Assembly: GCA_013396635.1 (NCBI GenBank)
Contig: WBMW01004162.1
Span: 238,389 to 302,388 of the forward strand
DNA length: 64,000 nt
Reading direction: 5' to 3'
From: Penelope pileata
Lineage: Eukaryota > Chordata > Aves > Galliformes > Cracidae
Part shown: positions 41,205 through 54,185 of the stretch, one piece after another
Position numbering within the stretch: position 1 is the stretch's first letter
How the letters are laid out: every line of letters starts with the position of its first letter
Notes under the pieces: model-generated
What the model was told of the DNA's origin: nothing
The model's database searches: none
The model's input: the letters and a program-made list of their open reading frames with translations, nothing else
Translations under genes and position numbers: made by a program

Positions 41205-41930
41205 GCAGCCAACGTCCCCGTGACAGCCGCATGCTGCTGCGTCGTGCTCTGCCATTGATTTCCAGTTTGTTAGCTTCCCCCCTTACTTTGAGTTCTTTTT
41301 TTTTGTGACCTACTTCTCCTTCTTTTCATATTTTATTCTATTTTAAGAGGCTTTTATTTTTCTCCAAACTTTTTTTTTTTTTAAAGGAAAATATGCCATC
41401 TGTGTTTATACATTTTTAAATATTGTTTATTCTTGCTTCTGAAGTAACCGCGGCGTACAAAGGATTTCCATCTCAATTTCCTGTTTTATGCAATAGCTTT
41501 CCTGGTTTTAAACACTGGCATCTTTGGAGGTTCTGATTTAGCACCGATTTGTTACGCATCTTGGCAAAACGCTGATAAAACCCCACCAAAGCGCTCCGCT
41601 CCCCACGCACGGTGGGCCCGATCCCCTCCTCCCCACGTTTCCAGGTGCCTGGGGAGATGTGGGGGAGTCCCACACCCCCTGGGTGCCGTGTGCTGATCCC
41701 AGGGAGCTGAAAACACCCAACAGCAAACGCGTCGGCTTCTAAGGATGAAGCAGAGCTCTCTCTGCACACCAACTCTGGAGCACCTCGATAACGTCTGTGC
41801 CTCTCAAAGTCATCATTCTCCTGTGGAACATGAATTTCTCCTCTCTCCCACGCAGGTAACTGCAAACCCTCTGCACACACCTGCCCGAGAGCCGCCTTCC
41901 TTTGGTGAATGGCACCGTTCACCCTGACAG
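41205..41930. other. Intergenic stretch; T-rich at 41280-41440
   Basis: T-tracts and AT-rich sequence, then ordinary GC-rich DNA with no gene. Confidence 0.4.
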
Positions 41931-42115
41931 CGTTATTTACACCAGCGGGTATTTATGTGCGCCGCGCTCCGAGAGCTCAATCAATAGAGCGCTCATGATT
42001 GCGAGAGGTTTTGAATAATAAAATAACATCTCGCGCTCGCAATCTCATTATTTATTTAATCAAAAGGCTTTATGAAAAATTACCAACTGATTGAAACAGC
42101 CTGGCTTGTAAATGG
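41931..42115. promoter_or_regulatory. Candidate conserved element with inverted repeat
   Basis: CpG-bearing and AT-rich words alternate: GGGTATTTATGTGCGCCGCG, GAGCTCAATCAATAGAGCGC, TTTGAATAATAAAATAAC and CATTATTTATTTAATC. An inverted repeat with 9-bp perfect arms (41997-42005, 42036-42044) encloses a 30-base AT-rich core. CpGs kept outside any CpG island hint at constraint or lack of methylation. This is the most enhancer-like block right of REXO2. Confidence 0.38.
41997..42044. repeat. Inverted repeat GATTGCGAG / CTCGCAATC
   Basis: Perfect 9-base arms separated by 30 bases containing AATAATAAAATAA; the right arm is preceded by another CTCGCG. It could form a hairpin or bind a dimer. Confidence 0.8.
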
Positions 42116-43060
42116 CCAACAAATGAGATACAACCAAATCTTGTACGAGCTGCCATTAGGGTACCTCTACCAGAGGAAAGCTCTCCGTGCTATCGGCGTT
42201 GCGCGTCCATCCAAGAACCCTACGTTGGCATTAAATTATTCTGGCACAAATGAGGGTCTGAAAGGAGCTGAGAGGAGGGTGTGAGCTATTTCTGCCCTTC
42301 CCTGGTCTTTCATGCCATGTGGAAGTTTAATCACGCGGCGTTCCTTGCTGAAGCCCAACATTTGGGCGCGGAGGCTCTTTTGTAGAGATGATAGGAAGCG
42401 CCATCAAACATTCCTTTTCATCTTTCTCTCTCATTTCTTTAAAAGGCAAATGGGACGCAAATGACATAATATATAATGCATCCCTTTGGTTCCTGCCAAT
42501 GTACTTTAGGTGTAAGAAATGATAAGGATTTCTGTTTGTTTACTTCCAAGTGGATTCAGAGCAGTACTTCTATGCCTTTGCTCGGAGACACAAAATGCCA
42601 AGTGAGGACCCTGCCCAGCAGCACAGGAGCTGGATGGGGACCTTAAATCACACCAAAATCATCTGCTGCTTCACTCCAAACAAATCTTTACCTGCCCATC
42701 ACTGCTGAGGCTTCTTATGAGGCTCCACCAGGGGCTGTCTCATGGCCCTCAAAAGGCCCTGAGCTGCCACATTGGCATTCCAGCCCAAGTTCAGAGCCTC
42801 TGGATACGACAATACGAAAATCAGTATAGTTTTGGACGCGGTATTTAAAAAAAAATAAATTACTTGAAGGCAAATATAGAGTGCGTCTGGGTTTTTCAAT
42901 TTAATTTAATAAATTATCTTGGCTCCAGTAATTATTTATTTGAAATAGGAATTTGGTGAGTGGCCTCGAGTCCTTTTAATACTGCATTAATAACGTAACC
43001 ACGGATTACTGATACAATTCTGAAAAACGCATGGCTCTTTCTGTCCAGGCTTTCAAGTGA
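42116..43060. other. Intergenic; AT-rich blocks 42300-42560 and 42870-43030
   Basis: No gene. Unique AT-rich sequence with GACATAATATATAATGC (about 42462) and TTTAATTTAATAAATTATC (about 42899). Regulatory function is possible but unsupported beyond composition. Confidence 0.3.
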
Positions 43061-44740
43061 TTCTTGCCCTGAATGCACAATTGCTGCAGCTGGAAGCACC
43101 CACCCTTAGCATCACCAGAAGGTGCAGCAGGATGCTGCTCTTAAAACAAGCAAGCAATAAAAAGCCAAATGTCCCAGCAAGAAGCAGAGCAGCTCGGGAG
43201 CTCCTGTTAACAACACGTCTCGCTCATCCCATGCAATTGGGTTGGCGTTGCCCAAACCATGCTGGGTCCTGAAAGCTCCTGGGGGGAGGAATGCCTCCTC
43301 CCTGCTCGTGTCAAAGAACAGCGCAAAAAATTGCTGTCCATCAGCGCTGCTTCCATTGCATTTTGAGTGCAAGGCCTCTTTTCAACACCGTCCTCCATTC
43401 TGACAAAAGAAAAAATGAAGACTACAAAAAGACTACAAAAAGGTGGTTCTTTTCCTCTTAACTCTCATTTTTGCCCCTTCAGCCCTACTCTTCTCCTTTC
43501 TTCCCATCGCCATTCACTGTTGTAAATGGAAGGAAGAGTGAGAGAAAGGAAGAAAGTGGAAAAAAAAACCCTTTCAGCGTTTGGGGAAGCGTTGATCATA
43601 AGCACATTAATTTTTAAAGAATGGATTCGACCTTTTTTTGCTGCCGGCTCTGGGAGCAGCAGCGCTCTGGGCAGGGATGCTAATGGCACAGATGATGGAA
43701 AGATGCAAACCAGCACAAGCCTGGTGCCGGCCAGCAGCAGATAACTGGGGACAGCGGGAGGTCAGGGCAGAGCCGTGTGGGTATCCATCACCAGGGCATC
43801 GTGACACGGCGCTGATAAGCTCGTGTCCCCATCTTGCAATCAAACAGAGCCCTTCTCTGCCTGCTGGGGATGCTCTGGGTCTTTCTGCTGTGTGGGTTTT
43901 GCATCAGAGAAAATACCCACATCAGGGAGGAGGGAGGAGGGTGTGCCCCACTGGGGTAAAGCACTGCTCCTCCCAGGTGCGTTGGGACATCACTGTCACC
44001 TCTTTGAGGTCTGTTGCAAACATTTACTCTTTATGTTGCAAAATGCATGCAAAGAATAAGAGTTTCGTTTTGCTTCTCAAAGCTATTGTGGCATCAGGAA
44101 TGGCATGAATTGATACACAAAAAAATAAGAGGGAAACTGCAGGGATCATCGTCAGGCAGAAACAGAAAGTGTTTGTATTTTGCCTCCACACTGCAGATAA
44201 CACTTGTGTGGTTTCCCTCTGAATTCCCCAATTTCCCCTGCTCAACAGGCCCTTGGGCTCCCACTCCAGCTCATCTCCTCTTTTATTTGCTTCTGTGCTT
44301 GGAACAAATATTTTATGTGTGTTTATACAACATTTTTTTATGATCCAGTCTGCCACTGGATTTCCAGAGTAAATGAAATATGGCATGGCAGTCATGTACC
44401 AGGGTGAAATCCGTTTAATATGTTTGTAAATCCACCTCCTCGGACAGAAAGTCATATAAATGTAGTTAACAGCACATTAAAATCTGTTTACTGCACAAGG
44501 CAAGTTTGTTTTCCAGTTCACTGTTCAGAAAAAGAGTCCCTGCAGCTAAAGGCAGCACCATGCGACTTTGTTATTCGGGAGCTCCGTTCCAGACAGAAAG
44601 CAGCTGAGCTTCCCACAGCAGCAGCAAGCTATCTGTCCATCCATCCATCTCTTCCTATTTCCCCTCGGCCCTTCCACATATCTCTCAGCCCTCCATCCTT
44701 TCACATTGTGCTCTTTGGGCGCAAACCATGGATAGGTGCA
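43061..44740. other. Intergenic stretch without recognised features
   Basis: No gene or transposon recognised before the CR1 pair. A8 and T7 tracts near 43559 and 43632. Confidence 0.4.
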
Positions 44741-44744
44741 AATC

Positions 44745-44824
44745 AAGGAATCACAGAAATGTTAAGGTTGGAAAAGACCTCCAAGATCACCAAGTCCAAC
44801 CATCAACCCATCCCCGTGTCCACT
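44745..44824 (-). mobile_element. CR1 LINE 3' terminal fragment
   Basis: GGAATCACAGAAATGTTAAGG, TTGGAAAAGACCTCCAAG and ATCACCAAGTCCAACC, with GTGTCCACT at its right edge, are the complement of the CR1 3' end. It is interrupted by the next CR1. Confidence 0.9.
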
Positions 44825-45052
44825 CATAGAATCAAAGAATTATTGACGTTGGGAAATATCTCCAAGATCACCATGTCCAACCCAACCCATCCCCACCATG
44901 TCCCCAAGCACCATATCTCCATGGTTCTTCAACACCTCCAGGGATGGGGACTCCCCCACCTCCCTGGGCAGCCAGTTCCAAAGCCTGACCACTCTTTCCA
45001 AGAATAAATTGCACCAGGAAAGGTTCAGGTTGGATGTCAGGAACAAATTTCC
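44825..45052 (-). mobile_element. CR1 LINE with inverted 5' segment
   Basis: From left to right this is complement CR1: TCATAGAATCAAAGAATT, CACCATGTCCAACCCAACC, CATATCTCCATGG, CTCCAGGGATGGGGACTCC, CCTGGGCAGCCAGTTCCAA, CCACTCTTTCCAAGAAT. At about 45009 it switches to direct CR1: TTGCACCAGGAAAGG, TTCAGGTTGGATGTCAGG, AACAAATTT. The direct part is the portion normally just upstream of the complement part, so the 5' segment is inverted in place with the two breakpoints adjacent and sharing AATTT. Confidence 0.82.
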
Positions 45053-46945
45053 CATCCCATAATTCCATCACACCATGGAGCTTGGTATGCCATCCCGCAC
45101 TCCACAGAAGCAAACAGAGAGAGAACCAAACCCTTGCATGTCTCACTCGTGCTTTGCTTGAAGTTGGCCACTCTTATTTTCTGTTCCCTCCTGGAAATCC
45201 CCGTGACCCTTTTCCCCTTGCCTCCCACGCACAGCATCCAGCTCAGCCCTGGTTTTCACACTGTGCACTGCACACCTGCGGCATCCGAGCGGCACCGCCT
45301 CATTAAAACAGGCTCAGAAATAGCAAACCCTGAGCAAAATCCCCGCCGTGCCATTCGGGATGCAGCTGGATGCTGCTGCAGCCCAGCCCCGGGCACTGCT
45401 GCCCATCGGCGTTGGCCACCGCTGCGGAGATAAACAGGGGCTGCAGTAAGGGCTCGAGATTGGCCTCAGAGAACCTGGAATATAAAACCTTCAGGTTCCC
45501 CCCCCTTCCCCTGCTGCTGTTGATGATAGCCTTTTACTGGAATAACTCACTGATGCTGACAGATAAGCTTTTAGGCTAGTGAAATCTCAGTGACACTTTA
45601 AGTGCCCTAAATGACAAAACAAGGACGTGCAAAATTATCCTGCCCATCCTTGATAAAACACACTTGTCAGGCACTCGCATGCTGCTCCAGACACACAGCC
45701 ATGGCCAGGACGGGCCCCCCCAGCCCTGCGTGACCACGGCACAGCCACATCCAGACCTGGCTCTGTCCCCAAGCCAGAGTGTGGTGAGGAGGACGCCTGG
45801 ATCCTGAGTGGCAGCCCCAGAGACGGGCAGTGGCTGGCGTGGGGAGGAGCACGAAGTCCTCGCAGCCCGCGGTACCACCAGGGAGAGCCTCCATTAGCTG
45901 GTCATCAGATCTAATTAGATTCCCACGACATGGACTGCTGATGAGCGGTACCAGTTGGCACCAATTAAAAGGGGGAAGATTCACAAGTGCCCTGATGCTT
46001 TGTCCTTGCAGAAGGAGAGAATGCAAGAATAGATGAGAGAGAAGGACTAAACAGCAAAGCGGTGAGCCCCACGTCTACCGGGCAAGCAGACCACTGCCCG
46101 CAGGCTGTCCATCACCCAGGGACCACCGCACCATAACCCATCCATTAACACAGCCACAGTGAGGGAAAGCAGCCCAAATCGCTGCCGAGGCTCTCCATGC
46201 AGGGCAGGAGGTGGAGGCTCTCTCTGGCATGAGGGACCCATTGCTTATGCCAGGCAGAGCTGCCTCTCTCCACGCCGTTTCCTGAGTGATGGATGAGAAC
46301 AAAATGGCTATAAATTGCTGGGTACCGAAGCAATGTTTTATCTGTTGTGCTGAAGGAGCCACGAGCAGCGGGCTCTGCGCCGTGCGCAGGGCACTGACTG
46401 TCAGTCAAGTGTCAAGTGGCATCGCCAGGGAGAGGTGATGGAGATCAACGCCGAGTGCCAAGGGAGACAGATGGGCGCCCGCCTGGGCACTCAGCTCGCA
46501 CGGGTGGCAACGATAAACGTGGACAACTCCCAGTGCCTGCGCTGTGCTTCGTCCCCAAACGCTTTGGTTGCTGTTAGTTGTGCAGAGATTGCACCTGGAT
46601 ACCCTCAGCTGCTTGGGGGATACATCCATCCCAACACGCTTCTCACCAGCGGGTGGAAGGGAGTCAATGGGTTTCGTCAGCAAGACGGGCAGCATGGTGG
46701 AGGCTATGAGAACATTTTTTTGAGAAAGAAACCAATTAGCCGGTGAGCTAAGTGGCATGCAATTATCTCCACAGCGCTCTGCTGAGGGAAGGTTGCTCTA
46801 AATGGCCAGAAAAACTAGGAAATAGTTCATGTGAAATACCTTTTGCTTCTCTAAGACAAAGATAAACTGGGTGTGTTCAGCTTGCGTTGCTTATTATGGA
46901 AATCCCCTTTCCCAAGCGGCCTCCGGACAATCACCTAGCACTAAT
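45053..46945. other. Intergenic stretch without recognised features
   Basis: No gene. Ordinary unique sequence. The GAATAACTCACTGATGCTG region near 45540 and 45890-46000 are mildly AT-rich. Confidence 0.4.
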
Positions 46946-46949
46946 ATCC

Positions 46950-47160
46950 AGCCACTAGGCTGGAAACATTTCTTTCAGCAAGGAGTGGTGATGCCCTGGC
47001 ACAGCTGCCCAAGGAGCAGTGGGGTCACTGTCCCTGGAGGTGTTCAACATGGAGATGTGGCACTGGGGACATGGCTTAGGGGCACAGTGGGGATGGGCTG
47101 GGGTTGGATTGGGGATCTCAGAGGGCTTTTCCAACCTCAATGATTCTATGGTTCTATAGC
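46950..47160 (+). mobile_element. CR1 LINE 3' fragment
   Basis: AACATTTCTTTCAGCAAGG, CAGCTGCCCAAGGAGCAGTGG, TCCCTGGAGGTGTTCAAC, GATGTGGCACTGGGGACATGG, GGGCTTTTCCAACCTC and a terminal AATGATTCTATGGTTCTATAG follow CR1 order. It is 5' truncated and complete at the 3' end, including two ATTCTATG-type repeats. Confidence 0.92.
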
Positions 47161-48625
47161 CTGCCAGGTGCTCCTCTCCCAGCCTTCCCTATCACTCTGG
47201 GGATGGGTGCTGCGAGGCCATGCAGAGCCCTGGGACCGGTGGGGAGCAGCTCCCAGCCCAGCCACGGGGTCTCAGCTTTTTCGAGGGCCTGGGGCAGACC
47301 CGAGATGAAGGCCCTTTTTCCTCTGCTTCTCTACTCGAGAACAAAGCTGTTTAAAGATGTTTTGAATCCCTCTTAGAACGCAATCACAATGCCATGGAGA
47401 CGGATGCTTTTGAATATCGGTCTCCAAACCTCTCTCGTGCTCCAAAGGATGCGGTGAAAGGCATTTTGCTCATTTCACAGAGTGCTTATGTTGCATTTTA
47501 TCACAGGAGTCAATGCTTTATTTGCTTGATAAATCCATGGGGAGTGGGGGAGAGGGGGAAATCTCCCTCAACCAATCATTCCAGTCTGAGATAAACCTTA
47601 ACATTCAGAGATTTCTTCCCCAAAGATGCCTGAGAGCAGTTCTGGGGGCTGAGGCCACAAATCCCCAAAGTGCCATGGTCCCCATAGTGCTGCCTAGAAT
47701 AAAACCCCACTGGGTGCTTCTGATAGCACACTCACTTGGCTGAGGCAGTGCTCGATATGCACACAGCTCATTCTTGCACTGTAAAGCCAGTGGTAGCAGA
47801 GAGAGCAGACTGACAGCTACAGGAGAGCAAACAACAGCAGAGATTGTCTGCGTGGATCGGGCTGCAAGATGTACATCCCTTCCCAATCTGCTTTAATCTG
47901 GTGTAACATCTTACTGCTCTAAAAAAAACAAAATTTCTTCTCTGTGAAGAGAATGCCAGAATCTCTCCCCTCTGCTGCTCTCCAGGGGATGAAATACCCA
48001 AACCAAGTGCTTGGCTCAGTGCTCCCCAGGGAACGGCCCCTCCTGTCCTGCACTGGGGGACAGGAGATGGTGCTGGGGAGCCTTTGTCACAGAGGGCAGC
48101 CAGGAGCTGCCAGAGCCATCGCTGCCCCATGGCTGAGCTGCTCACGGTGCTCAACATCCCAACAAATGCCATCTGCACATCACCAAGGAGGAAACACTGC
48201 AATCATTTCACTGTGACACCCCGGCCCCAAACCCCCATGGATTTGCTCTACAGCCTTTCCTCAGCCTCAGTCCCCACATAGTGGATGCAGAGCAGGAGCA
48301 GTGCCCGCCCCGAGCTCTGGGCGCAGCGGGGAGCAGAGCGATGCCAAACTTTGCAGACGGGAAATGAAGCGCAGAGACGAGGCGACCTGCTGAGGGCTGC
48401 CTGGGGAATTGGTGGCGGAGCCAAGAACCGAGCTGGGATCTCTAGGGTCTGACCACGAGATACTCCTTCCTCTTTCCCTTTAGATAGCCGAGTTAAAAAT
48501 AAAACCACATTTCCTTTCTGCTTAGCAGAAATGTGACTTGCAGCAGAGAAGCCTGTTCTGCTGAGGGCTCAGCATCACCAAGACAGAGCCCGTCCTGCAG
48601 CGCTCTCGTTCTGTGTGTTGTGAGG
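47161..48625. other. Intergenic stretch without recognised features
   Basis: No gene or further transposon recognised. Confidence 0.4.
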
Positions 48626-48680
48626 GATGTGTGTGTGTGAGTGCATGTATGGATAAATATATATATATATATATATATAT
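48626..48680. repeat. Compound TG and AT microsatellite
   Basis: A short TGTGTGTGTG run (about 48628-48638) precedes (AT)12 at 48657-48680. It is likely polymorphic. Confidence 0.95.
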
Positions 48681-50836
48681 GAGTGGGCACATTAATGAGG
48701 TTAAACGGCATTTTTCTGCCCATAATTAAAGTGGAACCTCTTCACAGGGCCCTTTGAAGTGAACCTCTGTTGGCTAAGAGGAACTTCCCATTGGCAACGC
48801 CAATGACACTCCGTCTGATAACGAAGCAGAACAAGGCTCCGTGTCTGCGTGCTGTCACACAGCAGAGCCTGCTGCCAGGAAAGGGGAGGGGGCTGCCAGC
48901 CTGCTTGCAGCCCCAGGATGGGATCACGATGGCTCGGTGCAACGCGCGCCAGCCGGACACAGCTCCCCATGGGGCCGGATTGTGGCGAGACACTGCTTTG
49001 CGCTGACATTGTTTGTTAAGGAAACAATAGGTTTTGATTGCTGTGGGCCCAATTAAGCGCTCTTCGATGTGCAAGGGTAGGTATGTGCTGCGTGTACCAC
49101 TGCCTCCTCCGGGATGGAGAATTCCATGCAGAAAAAAACAAAAAGCCCTCCCAGGGGCTCCGTGCTTGGAGGTTCCTCCCCCGCACGCTGCAGCCGTGTC
49201 AGATCTCATTGCAAAGCGGCTCGCACGCCTGGACACGAGCTTGTTTGTGGGGCAGGTGCCAAACCCTTTTTTGGATGGGATGTGTCTGAATTGATCTCTG
49301 CAACAAACCTTCAAATAAGCCCAGAGGAGCGGAGAACAGCTGGCGGAAGGCTCCTGTGCTTTGCCTGCTGCTTATGCAGACAATTTGTATCAGCTCATTG
49401 TCCCCCTGAGTTTTCCAACCTGTTGTGTCCTTCTGTTTTCACTTGTCTGCTAACTAAGATCTTTGGGGCAGGAGCTGTCTTTTTTTTTTTTTCCTCTTTT
49501 TTTTTTGGCCAGGGCTGCTCGATGGGGAGCTCTGCTCACCGCCAGCCCCGCAGCACAGACAGGCGTGACGGACAGGGGAGGGCTGAAGGACAGCATGCAG
49601 CAACACAGAGCTCAGCTCCGACCATCTTGCATTCCCACCTAGGATGAGCTGACCGTGACGGCACGGGGGAACAACGCAAAGATACGAATGTGTGGAAGAG
49701 AGATGGGGGCAGGAGCCCCCCTGCTCCTTTTGCAGCTCCCATCACGGTGAGCGCAGCGCACGCAGCGTGTCAACAGGTCTACATGAAAAATACATGAGCA
49801 CGCTGCCGGGAGGTGCACGGGCTGGGAGAGTTCAGCTGCAATCACGGCACTGAACAGCCCTGCTTCCCCTGCTCGGGTTTCGGTACTCTGAGCACCGCAT
49901 CCGAACACAGCCCGGAGCCAACAGAGCCAACACGGAGCTGCCGTCCCCACCCGCGGAGCTGCTGCTGTTGCTGCAGTCGGTCTTGAGGTGTCTCCCAACT
50001 ACAGAGAGCTGCGAGCAGGGAGAGGCAGCTCCGAGGCTTTTTAGCAGCCATGGCGATGGAGCCGGAGCTCAACCAGGGCGCACGCAGCCCTCGGTTCTCT
50101 CTTTGGCAGCTATTTTAGGGATGCAGAGCTGCTGTGGTCAAAGGGAGGTGTTAAAGGCACATAGTGTCTTTATGGGTATAACCCCTTTGTTACAAAACTG
50201 AACAAGAATCTCCTGCAGAAATGAGTGCGGGCTTGTTCCTCATGCACATGGCATTGGGGATGGCAGCATCCCACCTGCACGGGCCCGGAGCAATCTGCAC
50301 CGGGTGCTTCATGCTGTTCTGCTGCCTCTTCTCCCATCTCAGCCCCATGACACGAGGCTGGGGCACATGTCCCAGGGGCTGCAGTGATTTATCTCCGCAC
50401 TTTCTAAAATAAATACATCACCTCTGGCTTCTTGGCTCCTTTGCATGGTACCCAACCATCGCCTTCTCCCTGCAGGGAATTGGCTGAGGAATGCACCTTC
50501 ACCTCTGCTCAATAAAAGGAGTTTCCTTCCATTTGCGCGCTCACAGCTCTCAGGAATGTAAGAATCAGGACACAATGCCCAGCCAGCAAGGGCAGAAATA
50601 CCCACTGACAGCCCAGCCTGCAGCTCTGCTGCCATGTCCCTGGAAGCAATGTGCTTCAGATATAATCCTGTTTGTAACTCACGCTCGCACCCAGCAGAAT
50701 CCACCCAGTGAAATATCACAGGCGGCTTTTAAAAGGTCTGCGCAATTTCCTAATCATCAATAATACGAGTAGATAAATGGGGGCTAATCAAATCACCTGC
50801 TTCAGAACAAAAGGTTATCAGTTTAAAAAAAAAAAA
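48681..50836. other. Intergenic; poly-T tracts near 49480-49507
   Basis: No gene recognised. Two T-runs (T12 and T10) separated by CCTC lie at about 49481-49507. The ORFs at 49114-49647 cross these tracts and have no domain. Confidence 0.4.
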
Positions 50837-50878
50837 NNNNNNNNNNNNNNNNNNNNNNNNNNNNNNNNNNNNNNNNNN
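50837..50878. other. Assembly gap, 42 N
   Basis: The gap begins directly after an A12 run, so it is probably a homopolymer-related break. Confidence 0.99.
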
Positions 50879-53800
50879 GGAAATGTATTCCTTTCATGCG
50901 CAGCTTCACAGAAGGAGCCAGGAGCACTCAGCACACGTTCGATGGACTCAGAGCAGGGATGCTCTGCCCTGCCGTGGTGGGAGCTGGAGGGCTTCCCAGA
51001 GAGCTCCAGTGAGGTCTTTCTAGAAAAATCTGCTCTAACGGATCAGCTTGAATTTCACAAAGCAGAAGAGAAACAACACATTATGGGACAATTATTTCCC
51101 TTTCCTGGGGGTCAAAGTCGCTTGGCCTGGGGTCTTCGCTCTGCCCTCCGCTGTTTGTTCTAATTGCCCTGAGATGCTCTACCTGGAGTGAGCCTTAGTG
51201 CACAATTATATGCCATTAGCCATGAGAATAACACAACTGCTTTGGATAATCACACAGAGCACAGTTTCTGCCAGTCTCCTAGATACCGTAGACGCAGAAG
51301 CATTGGTCTCATTTTTACGAGAGGATATTTAGGAAGAATGATTTCAAGCCAGGAATAAAAGCTGCAGACACACAGCCCTGTTTTCACGGTGCTCAAATGG
51401 AAACCAAAGGGAAGATTCACTATAAATCCCCATCAGCTGGCAGGATTTCTATTCTTCCTAACTAAAAGCAGAGTTAACCTAGCAATGATAAAGGCAGCCT
51501 TCAGAAAATGCCTTGTGCTCTCTGCCCTCTGGGCAGCACGGGCACGGGGCTGGGGGCTCTCAGGGAAGGGGCAGCTGGGGTGGGGGACAGAAAGATGATG
51601 GGTCTGGGGGGAAACCTGCCTTTCAGCCAGGAAGATCGTGCTGTTCAGTGAAACCTTGCAAAGCATTGCAAAGCAATGGCCAACATTTTCAAAGGAGAGT
51701 GTAATTAAAGCAAAATATGTGTTACTCAACTAGTAGAGACGGAATAAAAATTACAAATGTATGTTATTCCCACATTATTAGTATGTTTTACCTTTCCTTA
51801 CATCGATTACCCTTTGCTCAGGGCATTCCTGCAACAAAACAGCCAGACTCAGCCCCCCAGGATCCCACAGACAGCCCATGGCCTCCCCTTGCCTTTCTCC
51901 CCAGTTGGCACAGGATGCTCAGAACCAGCCCCGGGAGCTCCACATCACAAGGCAGCGTCCTGGTCCTTCATTCTGACCTCTGCACAACACACAGGCCAGA
52001 ACGCAGACATTTCTGCGCTGAGCCCTGTGGCTTCTGCCTGAGTTATAGCAGATCTTTGCAGCTGATACCGAGCACTGATTTACAGACTTCAGGAAGCTAC
52101 ACTGCCATCCCTAGGTAAACTGCTCTCGTGTTTTATGACCTCGCTGCTGAGAGTTGGTGCCGTATTTCTCGCCCGGATTCGCCCAGGCTCCGTTTCTAAC
52201 CACCAGGTATAATTTTGCCTTTTCCCATTCTGTTAAAGAGCCATCTACTGTCAGAAGTCTCCTTCTCCTTTTGATAGCTGTAGGAAACACAGGAGATCCC
52301 TTAGTGAAGCAGTACAGAACTCCTTGCACTTCGCTTTGCTTTTCTTCTTTCAAGTCATTTTACAAGGCGGGAGGACCTGGATGAGACCAGCCTTTTTGGG
52401 AGCTATTTATCACTGCTTCCTGGGAACCACCACCACAATCCCAGTGTGCAGAAGTCGTGGTGGGGGCTGCCAGGAGGATGCTGCCTGCTCACCATGGCTG
52501 CTCCCAGCATGGGAACGCAGCCCAGCAGTGGGGTCTGCAGGGCCATCCATCCCCATCACCCTTGGGGCTCTCCCTCCTTCCACACTTCCCCGACTTCTCT
52601 CCTTGGCAGTACTTCTCCAACTGAAGAATGACACCGTCAACTGGCCCCTGGTGAATTAAAAAAGCACACAAAGCTTCCCAGGTGCTGAGAGCCCCAAGGA
52701 CAAGGCTGGCTGCTGCCAAGGTCACCTGCATGATGATATTCATCTTCATTCCTCACCATCGCCACCAGCCTGGGAGAACCGAGCCGTTTCCGGGCTGCGC
52801 GTTTGTAAAGGATGAGGGAGCACAGAATGGTTCGATAGAAGATTGCTCCGTAAGACAATGGCTGAGCTGATAACGCCAGCTCAAGTCGGACCACTGGGGA
52901 CCTCTTACAATTTTAAGATCCAATCAACTTTAAAATATTACTGTCTCAGACAGGCTGCAGGTCTTGGAATAGAAAACAAGTGATCCTCTTTTATTTACAG
53001 GAAAAAGCGTGTTCTCCCTCTCCTCACCCACGTACTGAAATATTAATAACGTTTGTGTGTTGCTGTGTCAACATCGCATTACCGGAGCTCGGTCTACATC
53101 ATCTCTGCTAAAAACACTTCATGCCCTGCTCCAAGCTGCACGCGAGGAGCGGATCAGAGGGGTGAGGAGGGCAGGGAGCAAGGACAAGTGTATTCCCTCT
53201 GTCCTCCAAAGAGCCCTTCCATGGTCCCTGCTGGCATCTGCTGGCCCACCTGTCCCAGGCCCTCTGTCTACTCATGCAATTAAATCAGGGAGCAAGAGGA
53301 GAGTGCTGCAAAGACCATGATCTAGGCTGAGCAAATTTGGTTACAAACTCCAAAATAGTTCCTCTGACCTTTTTCACCATCTTCGTTACCCTTTGCTCAC
53401 GTAAGAATGAAGTCCTGCTTGCAGAGATTTGGCTTAGGACTAACCACATGGTAACAACACCAGCTTTGTATCTGTTGTGTCGTGCTGCATTCACCCATAT
53501 GCTGCAATTCTACGGCATGGGAGGCTCTTTGCGATGGATCTGTGCGCTGCACACCTCTGTTACTATCTAGGAAGTCCTTATATGACACATCATTATTCTG
53601 CCTTACCCGGCTGCCACAGTGGGAAGGCAGTGGTGATGACTGCATTATATATTTTATCATAAAAACAAAAGCAACTACTACAAAAGGTTCTTAATAAAAC
53701 CACGCTGGTGCAGAGCGCGAGTTAAACCCTGCGCGACAGAGCAATTTGCAGCGTGTGCACACGCCGTCATGCAAACGTCCCCGAAGTGCCCCATGAAAAA

Positions 53801-54185
53801 GTCAATAACATCAATAAAATCAACAACAAATAAAAGCAGAGTGGCTCAGCTGTGCGCTGTGTTCTATGGGAAACGTCTCAGCTGCCTTAAACCAGCAGTG
53901 GGGTGGGGAGAATGTGTGCCCTGCTGCACAAAGCATGCTATGGGGAAACTGAAACAGCGCATGGAAAAGAGCATCACCCCGTGCCACCTTGGAGCAGCAC
54001 TTGCCTTTGCTATAGGGCACCGCAGAGGACATGGAAGGTCCCCACACCCCAACCCATGATGGCCAACGCCATGGTGAGAGCAGCCCGTGCTGCCCCCAAG
54101 CAAACCCCGCTGTGCTCCTTCCCTCGTTATGTACCGCTCATCCATCCCCGTGATTCAAATCCGTCCTCCTTTATGAAGAATTAAC
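50879..54185. other. Intergenic stretch without recognised features
   Basis: No gene. AT-richer unique patches occur at 51190-51480, 51700-51800 and 52890-53050 (TTTAAAATATTACTG). The frames seen on either strand are short and domain-free. Confidence 0.4.
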
